Shown here one piece after another: positions 8,454 to 17,311 of a DNA stretch of 64,000 nucleotides. Source of the DNA: Alphaproteobacteria bacterium (GTDB taxonomy: Bacteria; Pseudomonadota; Alphaproteobacteria; Micavibrionales; Micavibrionaceae); contig JAGNKE010000006.1 in assembly GCA_018000295.1 (NCBI GenBank), forward strand, positions 62,001 through 126,000. Direction: 5' to 3'. Position 1 is the stretch's first letter. Every line of letters starts with the position of its first letter. The translations under genes were made by a program, and so were the position numbers. The notes under the pieces were generated by a model. It ran no database searches. It was not told the origin of the DNA and was given only the letters and a program-made list of their open reading frames with translations.

Positions 8454-9401
8454 TTACCGCTTATTCCGCTTCTTGTGCTTGCGGTCCGGCAGCGAACGTC
8501 CCCAGACAAGACTGTCGAGGAGATATTTCGGCCGCACGTTATTATACTGGCGAATCAGGATATCCAGCGCCTTGTCAACATCGCCCAGAGAACGGCAGTT
8601 GCGGAAAGCCGGTTTGTGAATGCCCTGCTTGACAAGGCAGGTATCGATATTCACCAGATGCCCGCCGAGAATATCGTGCGCCATCGTATCGCCGATCATC
8701 ACCGTCTGCCCGGGATAGATATCGTTCTGTTGCAACACGCGAATACAATGCTGGAAAATCGGCTGGTGCGGCTTGCCGATATAATGCACGACCCCGCCGA
8801 AATCCTTGTATCGCGCCGCCAGCGTTCCCGGCCCCATGATATTCTGGCTGCCCATCACACCCAGACTGTCCGGGTTGGCGCAGATCGCCTTGAGTTCGTA
8901 CCGCGCCGCTTCGCGCAACAGCGGCTCGTAATCCTCGACGGTCATGTCAGGAGAGTCCGCGCCGCTGATAAGGATAAAGCTGGCATCCTTGGGGTTTTTC
9001 ACAACCTCGACGTCAAGCCCCTCGACGATCGAACGGTCCCCGCCGCGGCTGATGATCACACACTTTTTGCCGATGCCCTTGAAGTACCCGTCATCCTGAT
9101 CGTGCAACCCCTGCCAGGTGACTTCGCCAGAGGTGATAATCGAATTATAGAGATTGGGCGGAATCCCGAGACTCTCAAGACGCTCCTGGTTCACATCGGC
9201 CCGTTTGCCGGAATTGGAAAGGATGATAACATATTTCTTGCGGCGCTGAAGCTCGCGCAGGCACTCGACCACACCTTCATAAGGAGTTTCCCCGTTATGA
9301 AGCACACCCCACTGGTCGATAATGAAACCGACATAGCTGTCGGAAATATCCGACAGCCCGACACAGAATTTCGTGTTCACGATACTGTTGGTAATCAACA
9401 A
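8454..9401 (-). CDS. HAD superfamily subclass IIA hydrolase (TIGR01459-like)
   Basis: 315 residues. The N-terminal HAD motif I is FIIDQWGVLHNG, motif II is the Ser in VIILSNSGKR, and motif IV is VMIGDTMAHDILGG. The cap region carries ISRGGDRSIVEG and YIGKPHQPIF, as in NagD-like enzymes. The DQWG signature in place of DxDG is typical of the TIGR01459 subgroup. Such enzymes dephosphorylate small phosphometabolites; the substrate of this clade is not established. The C-terminus is basic (RKHKKRNKR). It is a single minus-strand gene flanked by non-coding gaps of about 95 and 146 bases. Confidence 0.87.
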   Translation of the reverse strand: MLITNSIVNTKFCVGLSDISDSYVGFIIDQWGVLHNGETPYEGVVECLRELQRRKKYVIILSNSGKRADVNQERLESLGIPPNLYNSIITSGEVTWQGLHDQDDGYFKGIGKKCVIISRGGDRSIVEGLDVEVVKNPKDASFILISGADSPDMTVEDYEPLLREAARYELKAICANPDSLGVMGSQNIMGPGTLAARYKDFGGVVHYIGKPHQPIFQHCIRVLQQNDIYPGQTVMIGDTMAHDILGGHLVNIDTCLVKQGIHKPAFRNCRSLGDVDKALDILIRQYNNVRPKYLLDSLVWGRSLPDRKHKKRNKR

Positions 9402-9496
9402 GGATTAAACCCTCTTCACCCGGATTATACTGACAGCCGCTGACGCATTATGAGCGGTATCCACAGACTAATCAACAATGATTTATAAAATCTGAA

Positions 9497-11053
9497 TCAG
9501 CCCGAATTCTTAACCTGCAATAAATATTCCTTAAGATCGCGCTTAATTTCAGGGGCAAGAATAAACAAGCCGAGGATATTAGGGAAAGCCATGGACATCA
9601 TGGCCGCATCGGTGAAATTGATCAGGTTACTGAGTTCCGCAGACGTTCCCACCACAGTACACAAAAGGTAAAACACCTTGAAAACCGTTTCTACCCAGTC
9701 CTTCTCCCCGAAAACATAGCGCACACAGACCGCCCCGCAATAATACCACGAGATCATGGTTGAGTAGGCAAACAGAACGACCGTAATGGTCAGAACATAG
9801 GGAAACCACGAGATGCCGTCGGAAAAGGCGCGGGAAGTCAGTTCAACGCCTTCCATTCCGCCACCCTCGGTATAAACACCCGTAATAACGATCACCAGCG
9901 CTGTAATGTTACAGATGATGATGGTGTCGATAAACGGCCCGAGCATAGCTACGATCCCGGTCCCGACCGGGCCGTCCGTATTGGTGGTGGATTGAACGAT
10001 GGCCGCCGACCCCAACCCCGCCTCATTGGAAAACGCGGCCCGTTGCACCCCGATCAGAAGTCCCCCAAGCAAAGCGCCAAATCCTGCCTTCAACGAAAAT
10101 GCGCTGGTGACGATAGTAATAAGAGAAGGGATAAGATTATCGATATGCATCGCAATAATCACAAATCCGGCGATGAAATAAATGATCCCCATCACGGGAA
10201 CGAGCTTCGAGGCCACGGCAGCAATGGACTTAAGACCGCCGATAATCACCGCACCGGTGAAAAAAGCCAGAACCACCCCGAACGCCCATCCGTAGCCGAC
10301 AAACATACTGGCATCACCGCCCGTAGCGACAAGAATCTGCTTATAGGTCTGATTAGCCTGATACATATTCCCGCCGCCGATCGTGCCGATAATACAGCAC
10401 AAGGCGAAAAAGACCGCAAAGAACGTCCCGACGGAAGGCATCCCCCGTGCCTCAAACGCGGCCTTCAGGTAATACATCGGCCCGCCGGATATCCTCGTGG
10501 GATGATCGGGATCGGGGCGTTGACGGTATTTGACCCCCAGCATCACTTCCGCAAATTTCGAGGACATCCCGAAAAAACCCATCAGCGTCATCCAGAACGC
10601 CGCCCCCGGACCGCCTGTGGAAATCGCCACCGCCACCCCTGCGATATTTCCAAGGCCGACCGTACCCGAAAGCGAGGCCATCAAGGCCTGATACTGACTG
10701 ATCTCCCCGTCGCCGGAGACCCGACTCCCCTCCCCGAACAGCATCTTAATCGAACGCCCGAAATAACGGATACTGATGAAACCGAGATAAAAAGTGAAAA
10801 ACACCGCCACCGCCGCCAGCCAGATCAAAATGAACTTGAGTTGCAGACAAGCATCGAACGGCAGAGAGAGATAGGGTTTGAGAACCTGAAGCCCCTTCCA
10901 GGTTTCGGGATAGATATTCATCTCCTCGGCCTTGCATTGCCCGAGATAAATCCCCCAGAAGACGAGATCGGATGAGGTCTCCATCAGCGGCTGGAAAAAC
11001 CCGTCGATGGTTTTGTCTATTCCCGGAGCGGTAGGAGCAAGATCGGCAGACAT
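9497..11053 (-). CDS. Sodium:alanine/glycine symporter, AGCS family
   Basis: 518 residues with about eleven hydrophobic helices. AGCS motifs include GLGNIAGVAVAISTGGPGAAFWM, GGPMYYL and FSNEAGLGSAAI. Members import alanine or glycine with Na+ across the inner membrane. The N-terminal 60 residues before the first helix are longer than usual and include a cytosolic or periplasmic stretch (PGIDKTIDGFFQPLMET). It is a single gene behind its own gap; a strong terminator for the upstream gene lies at 11136-11170. Confidence 0.92.
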   Translation of the reverse strand: MSADLAPTAPGIDKTIDGFFQPLMETSSDLVFWGIYLGQCKAEEMNIYPETWKGLQVLKPYLSLPFDACLQLKFILIWLAAVAVFFTFYLGFISIRYFGRSIKMLFGEGSRVSGDGEISQYQALMASLSGTVGLGNIAGVAVAISTGGPGAAFWMTLMGFFGMSSKFAEVMLGVKYRQRPDPDHPTRISGGPMYYLKAAFEARGMPSVGTFFAVFFALCCIIGTIGGGNMYQANQTYKQILVATGGDASMFVGYGWAFGVVLAFFTGAVIIGGLKSIAAVASKLVPVMGIIYFIAGFVIIAMHIDNLIPSLITIVTSAFSLKAGFGALLGGLLIGVQRAAFSNEAGLGSAAIVQSTTNTDGPVGTGIVAMLGPFIDTIIICNITALVIVITGVYTEGGGMEGVELTSRAFSDGISWFPYVLTITVVLFAYSTMISWYYCGAVCVRYVFGEKDWVETVFKVFYLLCTVVGTSAELSNLINFTDAAMMSMAFPNILGLFILAPEIKRDLKEYLLQVKNSG

Positions 11054-11135
11054 CGGATAAACCCTGTTCGAAAATTATTCTTAAAGACAAGAAGTAAGCA
11101 ATATTATGCTGATAGAAAGAGTAAATCGTTTTAAA

Positions 11136-11170
11136 GGAAAAGAAAACAGGGGTTGTAAAACAACCCCTGT
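11136..11170 (-). terminator. Intrinsic terminator after the 160-aa secreted protein
   Basis: A perfect 11-bp stem, ACAGGGGTTGT with ACAACCCCTGT, closes a 3-base loop at 11146-11170. On the minus strand it is followed by TTTTCTTTTCC. It lies 29 bases past the stop of the gene at 11199-11681 and before the symporter gene, so it separates the two transcription units. Confidence 0.8.
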
Positions 11171-11198
11171 GACAATCGCTCTCAAAGATAGAAAAAGA

Positions 11199-11681
11199 TC
11201 AACTCTCCTTACAAACCGGATGCGAAACCGGATGGGACGGATAGATCGTCGCCGCCCATTTGCGGATGCCGTCACGGTCCATCTTCGTGGCTTTTTCAAT
11301 CCGGGGCGCATAGCTGCGGCAGAAAATATCGGGGCGCATCTCGGCGGCATCGTTGGAAATCTTGTTGGCGAAATCGGTCCGCATCGTGTTCAGCGTCGCC
11401 TCAGGATTCTTGTCGCCGTTCTTCTTGAGGTATTGCATGATGATCTTTTCATAGGTGGCAAACAGATCGGCGTGCTTCTGCGTGAATTTGCGGTGTTCAA
11501 GATAAAGATTATTGCCGTTTGCGCTCGCCATATGCTGGCAGTTCAGGCCGATGACCATCAACTCGCTGTGAATCCGGATGCCCTGCTCCGCCTCGGCCTC
11601 CTGCTTGGAATAACAGGCTTCGGCCCATGAAGGCGCCGTCGTCAGAATGATAATCATCAGAATAGTCGTAAAAAGTCTCAT
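11199..11681 (-). CDS. Secreted hypothetical protein
   Basis: 160 residues. A clear Sec signal peptide (MRLFTTILMIIILTTAPSWA, cleavage after AWA-like SWA) precedes a helical, charged mature domain with four Cys residues (EACYSK, GLNCQHM, IFCRSY, PVCKES) that could form two disulfides in the periplasm. I do not recognise the family. The visible pattern is polar helices such as KFTQKHADLFATYEKIIMQYLKK. It has its own terminator and is probably monocistronic. The next gene upstream is a 2-hydroxyacid dehydrogenase ending 29 bases away. Confidence 0.8.
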   Translation of the reverse strand: MRLFTTILMIIILTTAPSWAEACYSKQEAEAEQGIRIHSELMVIGLNCQHMASANGNNLYLEHRKFTQKHADLFATYEKIIMQYLKKNGDKNPEATLNTMRTDFANKISNDAAEMRPDIFCRSYAPRIEKATKMDRDGIRKWAATIYPSHPVSHPVCKES

Positions 11682-11709
11682 CTCACATCCCTAATATAAA
11701 GTAGTGTTG

Positions 11710-12654
11710 TTACGTCAATACTGGCGTCAGCAGCGGCTTACCCTCGAAGAATGCATTCAAGTTCTCTACTACAAGTCGCCCCATAAGGGAACGGGTTTCG
11801 CGTGTAGCAGACCCCACATGCGGGGATAAAACCACCTGATCCATCTTCAATAAAGCCGAAGGAACATCCGGCTCGTTAGCAAACACATCCAACCCCGCCC
11901 CGGCGATCTCCCCCGCCTCCAGGGCAGCGATCAGATCATCCTCCTTAACCACCGACCCGCGGGCGATATTAATCAAATATCCCTGCGGCCCAATCGCCCG
12001 GAGAACCTCCCGGTCCACCGTATGCCGCGTCTCCGGTCCGCCCGAACAGGCAAGGATCAGAAAATCGCAAGCCTCGGCCAGCGCAGTTAATTTACCATAA
12101 TAGTCGTAGGGTATATCACTTTTCGGGGAACGGCTGCAATATTTTATTTTCATATTATGTGCAGCAGCTCGCCGCGCAATCGCCTGCCCGATTTTCCCCA
12201 TACCGTAAATCCCCGCAACCTTGCCGGAAAGGCTTGTGGACAGCGGAAATCCGCCCTTCATCCACTCGCCTTCCCGCACAAAGCGGTCGCCCGCAATCCC
12301 CCGCCGTGCCACATTCAAAAGCAGCTGCATGGCCAGATCCGCCGTATCGTCGGTCAGAACATCCGGTGTATTCGTCACGGCAATCCCGCGCTCTTTGGCA
12401 GCCTTCAGGTCAATATTGTCATACCCCGCCCCGAACTGCCCGATAATCCTGAGGTTAGGCAACCGCGCCATCAGGTCTCCTTTGACCCCCTCGCAGTCAT
12501 AGGTCGAGAGAATTGCGGAAACCCCGGCCCCCTGCTTCGCCAGAACGTCCTCCCGCTCAGCCTGTTCCCAAAACGGGATGACATTATAAAGTACGCCAAG
12601 CAGCTTCATCTCATCCGGCAGGATGGCCTTAAGGACAAGGACCGTGGGCTTCAT
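11710..12654 (-). CDS. D-isomer-specific 2-hydroxyacid dehydrogenase
   Basis: About 314 residues from the ATG at 12654 (MKPTVLVLK); a longer frame from 12684 adds ten non-conserved residues. The catalytic domain has GAGYDNIDLKAAKERGI and VTNTPDVLTDDTADLA. The NAD(P)-binding domain has GKVAGIYGMGKIGQ. Catalytic Arg (NIARGS), Glu (AGLDVFANEP) and His (SPHVGSAT) are all present. The family reduces 2-ketoacids such as glyoxylate or hydroxypyruvate using NAD(P)H; the exact substrate cannot be read from sequence. It is divergent from miaB, with a shared regulatory gap of about 115 bases. Confidence 0.9.
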   Translation of the reverse strand: MKPTVLVLKAILPDEMKLLGVLYNVIPFWEQAEREDVLAKQGAGVSAILSTYDCEGVKGDLMARLPNLRIIGQFGAGYDNIDLKAAKERGIAVTNTPDVLTDDTADLAMQLLLNVARRGIAGDRFVREGEWMKGGFPLSTSLSGKVAGIYGMGKIGQAIARRAAAHNMKIKYCSRSPKSDIPYDYYGKLTALAEACDFLILACSGGPETRHTVDREVLRAIGPQGYLINIARGSVVKEDDLIAALEAGEIAGAGLDVFANEPDVPSALLKMDQVVLSPHVGSATRETRSLMGRLVVENLNAFFEGKPLLTPVLT

Positions 12655-12770
12655 TTTCGATCTTCTTTCCAGACGCTGCGCCAAATCCCAAAACGCTTGC
12701 GTCCAAGGGCAGGCCTATGGTTTATGACAGTATTGTGAATTTTGTATATGAAGGCCCGCGCAAAAACAAC

Positions 12771-14117
12771 ATGACAAACACGCAAAAGAAAAAGCTGTTT
12801 ATCAAGACCTGGGGCTGTCAGATGAACGTCTACGACAGCAAGCGCATGGCCGACATCCTCTCCCCGCTCGGCTATCAGGAAACGGACGCCCCCGAGCAGG
12901 CGGACATGATGATCCTCAACACCTGCCACATCCGCGAAAAGGCGACCGATAAAGTCTTCTCAGAACTCGGCCGCCTCCGCGAACATAAAGAGGCACGCGA
13001 AAAAAACGGCGGCAAGGTCATGATCGCAGTCGCAGGATGCGTCGCGCAGGCGGAAGGAAACTTCATCCTCGAACGCGCCCCCTACGTCGATATGGTTTTC
13101 GGCCCGCAATCCTATCACGAACTGCCTGAAATGGTCCTGAAGGCCAACGGCAACGAACGCGTGGTGAACACAGATTTCCCCAGCATTTCCAAATTCGACC
13201 TTCTTCCCGACGAACATAAAAGCCAGGGCGTAACCGCCTTCCTTTCTATTCAGGAAGGCTGCGATAAGTTCTGCACATTCTGCGTTGTCCCGTACACACG
13301 CGGCGCGGAATATTCTCGCACCGTCGCTGAAATTCTCCATGAGGCACACAGGCTGGTCGAAAACGGCGCGAAGGAAATCACGCTTCTGGGCCAGAACGTC
13401 AACGCCTTCCATGGCGAAGGGCCGGACGCCAAAACTTGGGGGCTGGGACGTCTGATCCGTTCAGTTGCCGAAATCGAAGGTCTGGAGCGCATCCGCTACA
13501 TGACCTCCCACCCCCGTGACATGGATGACGACCTGATCGCCGCACACAGTGAGGTCGAAAAACTGATGCCCTTCCTGCACCTACCCGTCCAAAGTGGCGC
13601 GGATAAAATCCTGAAGGCGATGAACCGCAAGCATACGGCGGACGAATACCGCGCAATCATCGAAAAACTCCGCATGGCCAGACCGGATATCGCCTTCTCC
13701 TCCGACTTCATCATCGGCTTCCCCGGAGAAACCGAGAAAGATTTCGAAGACTCCCTCCAACTGGCGAAAGATATAGGCTACGCGTCCTGCTATTCCTTTA
13801 AATACAGCGCACGGCCGGGAACCCCGGCAGCCAATATGCAGAACCTCGTCCATGATAAAATCGCCAGCGAACGCCTGAGCCGCTTCCAGCAACTCATAAG
13901 AGACCAGCAACTGGCTTTCAACGAAAGATCAGTCGGAAAAACGATGCCCGTCCTCTTCGACCGCAAGGGAAAGAAAGACGGACAGCTCCTCGGCCGCAGT
14001 CCTTACAACCAGTCGGTTTTTGCAATCGCAAACCACAGGTTGCTGAACCAGATCATCGACGTAAAAATTTCACAGGGTTATGAAAATTCTTTGACCGGAG
14101 AAATCCGCATCATCTAG
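12771..14117 (+). CDS. miaB: tRNA-2-methylthio-N6-dimethylallyladenosine synthase MiaB
   Basis: About 448 residues from the ATG at 12771 (MTNTQKKKLF); an upstream in-frame start adds 18 unlikely residues. The N-terminal MTTase domain binds an auxiliary cluster through Cys in TWGCQMN, NTCHIRE and AGCVAQ. The radical-SAM motif is CDKFCTFC. A TRAM domain closes the protein (about 375-445). MiaB thiomethylates i6A37 in tRNAs reading UNN codons and needs iron-sulfur clusters, such as those the SUF genes at 46-57 kb would supply. In many alphaproteobacteria miaB directly precedes phoH; here a large RTX gene sits between them. Confidence 0.97.
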   Translation: MTNTQKKKLFIKTWGCQMNVYDSKRMADILSPLGYQETDAPEQADMMILNTCHIREKATDKVFSELGRLREHKEAREKNGGKVMIAVAGCVAQAEGNFILERAPYVDMVFGPQSYHELPEMVLKANGNERVVNTDFPSISKFDLLPDEHKSQGVTAFLSIQEGCDKFCTFCVVPYTRGAEYSRTVAEILHEAHRLVENGAKEITLLGQNVNAFHGEGPDAKTWGLGRLIRSVAEIEGLERIRYMTSHPRDMDDDLIAAHSEVEKLMPFLHLPVQSGADKILKAMNRKHTADEYRAIIEKLRMARPDIAFSSDFIIGFPGETEKDFEDSLQLAKDIGYASCYSFKYSARPGTPAANMQNLVHDKIASERLSRFQQLIRDQQLAFNERSVGKTMPVLFDRKGKKDGQLLGRSPYNQSVFAIANHRLLNQIIDVKISQGYENSLTGEIRII

Positions 14118-14197
14118 CAAAGGCGGAAAGCCTACTAAATTCATAGCGTCTTCTGCAAAGAAAATATCTCTTCTCACGAAAATTAATTGTTTGAAAG

Positions 14198-14241
14198 TGA
14201 ATCCGATTCATTGCAATCTTTTTGTCATAGAAATGACAAAA
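14198..14241. promoter_or_regulatory. Two inverted repeats upstream of the RTX gene
   Basis: In the 256-base gap after miaB, TGAATCCGATTCA (14198-14210, 5-bp arms) is followed by TTTTGTCAT-AGAA-ATGACAAAA (14220-14241, 9-bp perfect arms). The second lacks a terminator-like GC stem and looks more like an operator than a terminator. It lies 132 bases before the RTX start. No regulator was matched to it. Confidence 0.4.
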
Positions 14242-14373
14242 GAATGTTTTTTTTATGTCCAAACGAAAGGTCTTTGACTTCTTCGCGCAAGACAGAAAAC
14301 TTTTTTGCTCATTTCTAGCCTATCGGCCCGTCAAGCCCTATCGCAACACAATGCTTATGTAAAGGAATGTACC

Positions 14374-17190
14374 ATGCCCACTATCCCCGAAATCGAAGCC
14401 AACCTTCTCCTCGCCTCTTCCACAGGAAACGCGACGCTGTTTGCCACAACGCTGGCCAGCATCACGACCGCGCAAAAACCGCTGATCACGGTTTATCCGC
14501 AAACCCTGTCGAACCTGACATTCCTGTCCAGCCCCTCTCTTGCTGAAAGCATGACCCGCAACATGATGTCCACGGTTGGAACTTATGTCGATGCCTTCTC
14601 GATCGGCAGTGCCATGGAGCAATACTCGCAAGGCAGCAACTGGGGCGCACTGGACGCAGTGACGGATTATCTCTCGGCAGCCCAGAAAACCACCTTGGGA
14701 ACGACCGCCTCGCCGGGCACGACCCTGCTGAACATCACCTTCAACGACGACCCGTTCACCTCTGCTGACGATTCCGTGATTGCCACCGCCGTAAGGGATC
14801 TGATGACCAAGCTCGGCGCCCAGACCAATGCCTTCGACATCGGCGTGGCGATGGAGCAGTTCTCCCAGAGCAAAAACTGGGGAGCCCTTGATGCAGTCAC
14901 TGACTTCCTGACACCAGGACAGAAAACGACTCTGGGAACGACAGCCTCTCCGGGCAGAACCCTTCTCAACGTCACCTTTAACGATGACCCCTTCACCAAC
15001 GCCGATGATGCGGCCATCGCTGCCGTCGTGCGTGACCTGATGATCAAACTCGGCGCCCAGACCAATGCCTTCGACATCGGCGTGGCGATGGAGCAGTTCT
15101 CTCAGAGCAAAAACTGGGGAGCGCTCGATGCCGTCACCGACTATCTGTCGTCAGCGCAGAAAACGACCTTGGGAACCACAGCCTCTCCGGGAATCACCCT
15201 GCTCAACATCACCTTCAATGATGACCCCTTCACGACGACAGACGATACCATCATTGCCAATGTTGTACGCGATCTGATGTTCAAGCTCGGCGTCCACACC
15301 AACGCCTTTGACATCGGCCAAGCTATGGAGCAATTCTCCCAGAACAAAAACTGGGGAGCGTTGGACGCGGTCACTGATTACCTGTCCGCCGCCCAGAAGA
15401 CCACGCTGGGAACGACGGCCTCCCCGGGGACAACCCTGCTCAACATCACATTTAACGACGATCCATTTACCACGGCGGATGACGTAACAATTGCCGACGC
15501 CGTGCGTAACCTGATGAGCAAACTGGGAGCGCAAACAAACGCCTTCGATATCGCCCTTGCGATGGAGCAGTTCTCCCAGAGCAAAAACTGGGGAGCGTTG
15601 GACGCCGTCACTGATTACCTGACAACAGGACAAAAGACCACGCTCGGTACAACAGCCTCTCCGGGCATCACGCTGCTCAACATCACCTTCAACGATGATC
15701 CTTTCACCACCGCAGACGATGCCACCATCGCCGGTGTCGTCAGGAATCTGATGATCAAGCTCGGCGCACAGACCAACGCCTTCGACATCGGAACCGCTAT
15801 GGAGGAATTCTCTCAGAGCGGTAATTTTGGTGCCTTGGACGCAGTCACCGACTACCTGACCACAGCACAGAAAACGACTCTCGGCACAACCCCTGCTCCG
15901 GGCAACACCCTGCTCAACATCACGTTCAATGACGACCCCTTCACCACGGCAGACGATGCTCTCATCGCCTCCACGGTTCGGGATCTGATGATCAAGCTGG
16001 GGGCACAAACCAACGCCTTTGACATCGGCGTCGCCATGGAGCAGTTCTCTCAGAACCGCAACTTCGGCGCTCTGGACGCGGTCACCGACTACCTGACGAC
16101 GGCTCAGAAAACCACTTTGGGAACAACGCCTTCAGTCGGCAACACCCTGCTGAACATCACCTTCAATGACGATCCGTTTACAACAGCTGATGATGTCCTG
16201 ATCAAGGATACCGTCAGAGATCTGATGTTCAAACTCGGCGCGCAAACCAATGCCTTCGACATTGGCACAGCCATGGACATATATTCCCAGAGCCTCAACT
16301 ACGGCGCACTGGACGCGGTCACCGACTACCTGACCGCCGCTCAGAAGACAACCTTGGGAACAACGCCCGCCCCGGGTCAAACCTTGGTGAACGTCGCCTT
16401 CAACGATGATCCCTTCACGGCTGCGGATAATATTATCGCCTCTAACGCCGCTCGGGATCTTATGGTGAAACTCAACGGACAGGTCAATGAATTCGATCTG
16501 GCCCTGGCCACCGAGGTCTTTGCCGGAAACGGCAATGCCAACGGGGTGGATGCCGTGATCGGCGAGTTAACCTCCACCCAGTTCACCAGCAACCTGCAAA
16601 ATCTGATCGCACCCGCGCTCTCGGCCGCAGGAATCACGCTGGGAACGCAATCCGCGAATACTTACACCGGCACCTCCGCCGCGAATAAGTATCTCGGTTT
16701 GGGCGGCAACGACACTCTCAGCGGTTTGGACGGCAACGACGAACTGTACGGCGATGCGGGAACCGACATTCTTTATGGCGGTAACCACAACGACACCCTG
16801 CATGGCGGATCGAGCAACGACACCCTCAACGGTGATGCCGGCAACGACATCCTCTTCGGTGGGCGGGGCAGCGACACCCTCTACGGCGGCGCGAATGCGG
16901 ATACCTTCGTGTTCGATGCCAACGACCGGGGGTCGGGCTCCGACACGATCAAGGACTTCAGCACCGCTCAGGGCGATAAGATCGACATCTCCGATGTCCT
17001 CGAACAGCATGACGGATCCGAGATACTCAGCCAGTTCGTCCGCCTCACAACCTCGGGGGCCAACACGCTCCTGCAGGTCGATATGGACGGCACGAGCGGT
17101 TCCTTTGGTTTTACGACCGTCGCAACCATCGAGAATGTCATCGGCCTTGACCTGAACACCCTCGTCAATAATGGAACGATCATCGTCTAA
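14374..17190 (+). CDS. Large RTX-type type I secretion substrate with 79-aa repeats
   Basis: 938 residues from the ATG at 14374 (MPTIPEIEAN), chosen because AAGGA lies just upstream; a longer frame begins at 14305. There is no Sec signal. Residues about 71-702 are eight repeats of exactly 79 residues plus a ninth degenerate unit; each carries TNAFDIG, GALDAVTDYL, QKTTLGTT, LLNITFNDDPFT and VRDLMxKLGAQ. Residues about 770-845 hold RTX calcium-binding nonapeptides (GGNDTLSG, GNDILFGG, GSDTLYGG). The C-terminus (DTIKDFSTAQGDKIDIS to NNGTIIV) is a type I secretion target domain. The protein is probably exported by an ABC/MFP/TolC system that is not in this window, then folds in external calcium. 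Adhesin or surface-layer roles are possible; no enzymatic domain is visible. Confidence 0.9.
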   Translation: MPTIPEIEANLLLASSTGNATLFATTLASITTAQKPLITVYPQTLSNLTFLSSPSLAESMTRNMMSTVGTYVDAFSIGSAMEQYSQGSNWGALDAVTDYLSAAQKTTLGTTASPGTTLLNITFNDDPFTSADDSVIATAVRDLMTKLGAQTNAFDIGVAMEQFSQSKNWGALDAVTDFLTPGQKTTLGTTASPGRTLLNVTFNDDPFTNADDAAIAAVVRDLMIKLGAQTNAFDIGVAMEQFSQSKNWGALDAVTDYLSSAQKTTLGTTASPGITLLNITFNDDPFTTTDDTIIANVVRDLMFKLGVHTNAFDIGQAMEQFSQNKNWGALDAVTDYLSAAQKTTLGTTASPGTTLLNITFNDDPFTTADDVTIADAVRNLMSKLGAQTNAFDIALAMEQFSQSKNWGALDAVTDYLTTGQKTTLGTTASPGITLLNITFNDDPFTTADDATIAGVVRNLMIKLGAQTNAFDIGTAMEEFSQSGNFGALDAVTDYLTTAQKTTLGTTPAPGNTLLNITFNDDPFTTADDALIASTVRDLMIKLGAQTNAFDIGVAMEQFSQNRNFGALDAVTDYLTTAQKTTLGTTPSVGNTLLNITFNDDPFTTADDVLIKDTVRDLMFKLGAQTNAFDIGTAMDIYSQSLNYGALDAVTDYLTAAQKTTLGTTPAPGQTLVNVAFNDDPFTAADNIIASNAARDLMVKLNGQVNEFDLALATEVFAGNGNANGVDAVIGELTSTQFTSNLQNLIAPALSAAGITLGTQSANTYTGTSAANKYLGLGGNDTLSGLDGNDELYGDAGTDILYGGNHNDTLHGGSSNDTLNGDAGNDILFGGRGSDTLYGGANADTFVFDANDRGSGSDTIKDFSTAQGDKIDISDVLEQHDGSEILSQFVRLTTSGANTLLQVDMDGTSGSFGFTTVATIENVIGLDLNTLVNNGTIIV
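14584..16479 (+). repeat. Eight 237-bp in-frame tandem repeats
   Basis: Units begin at 14584, 14821, 15058, 15295, 15532, 15769, 16006 and 16243, all exactly 237 bp apart with no indel. A divergent ninth unit starts at 16480. Middle units are the most alike; outer ones diverge, for example SIGSAMEQYS in the first and FDLALATEVFAG in the ninth. DNA divergence between copies is largely at third positions, suggesting old duplication with selection on the protein. Confidence 0.92.
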
Positions 17191-17208
17191 TCCATTGAAA
17201 TCCTTAAA

Positions 17209-17236
17209 AGACCCGGAGTATTCCGGGTCTTTTTTT
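17209..17236 (+). terminator. Intrinsic terminator after the RTX gene
   Basis: Stem AGACCCGGA / TCCGGGTCT with a 4-base loop, followed by six further T residues. It begins 18 bases after the RTX stop codon and isolates this gene from phoH. Confidence 0.9.
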
Positions 17237-17311
17237 GCTTTTTAATGTTTTTATTTGCGAATTTGGACTAAAATATGCTTTATAAGCCCTCTTGAAAGTG
17301 AAGGAGAATAC

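Noticed and set aside
14584-16716. Mobile element or recombination product
   Set aside because: Repeats are coding, in frame and of constant length; no terminal inverted repeats or transposase accompany them.
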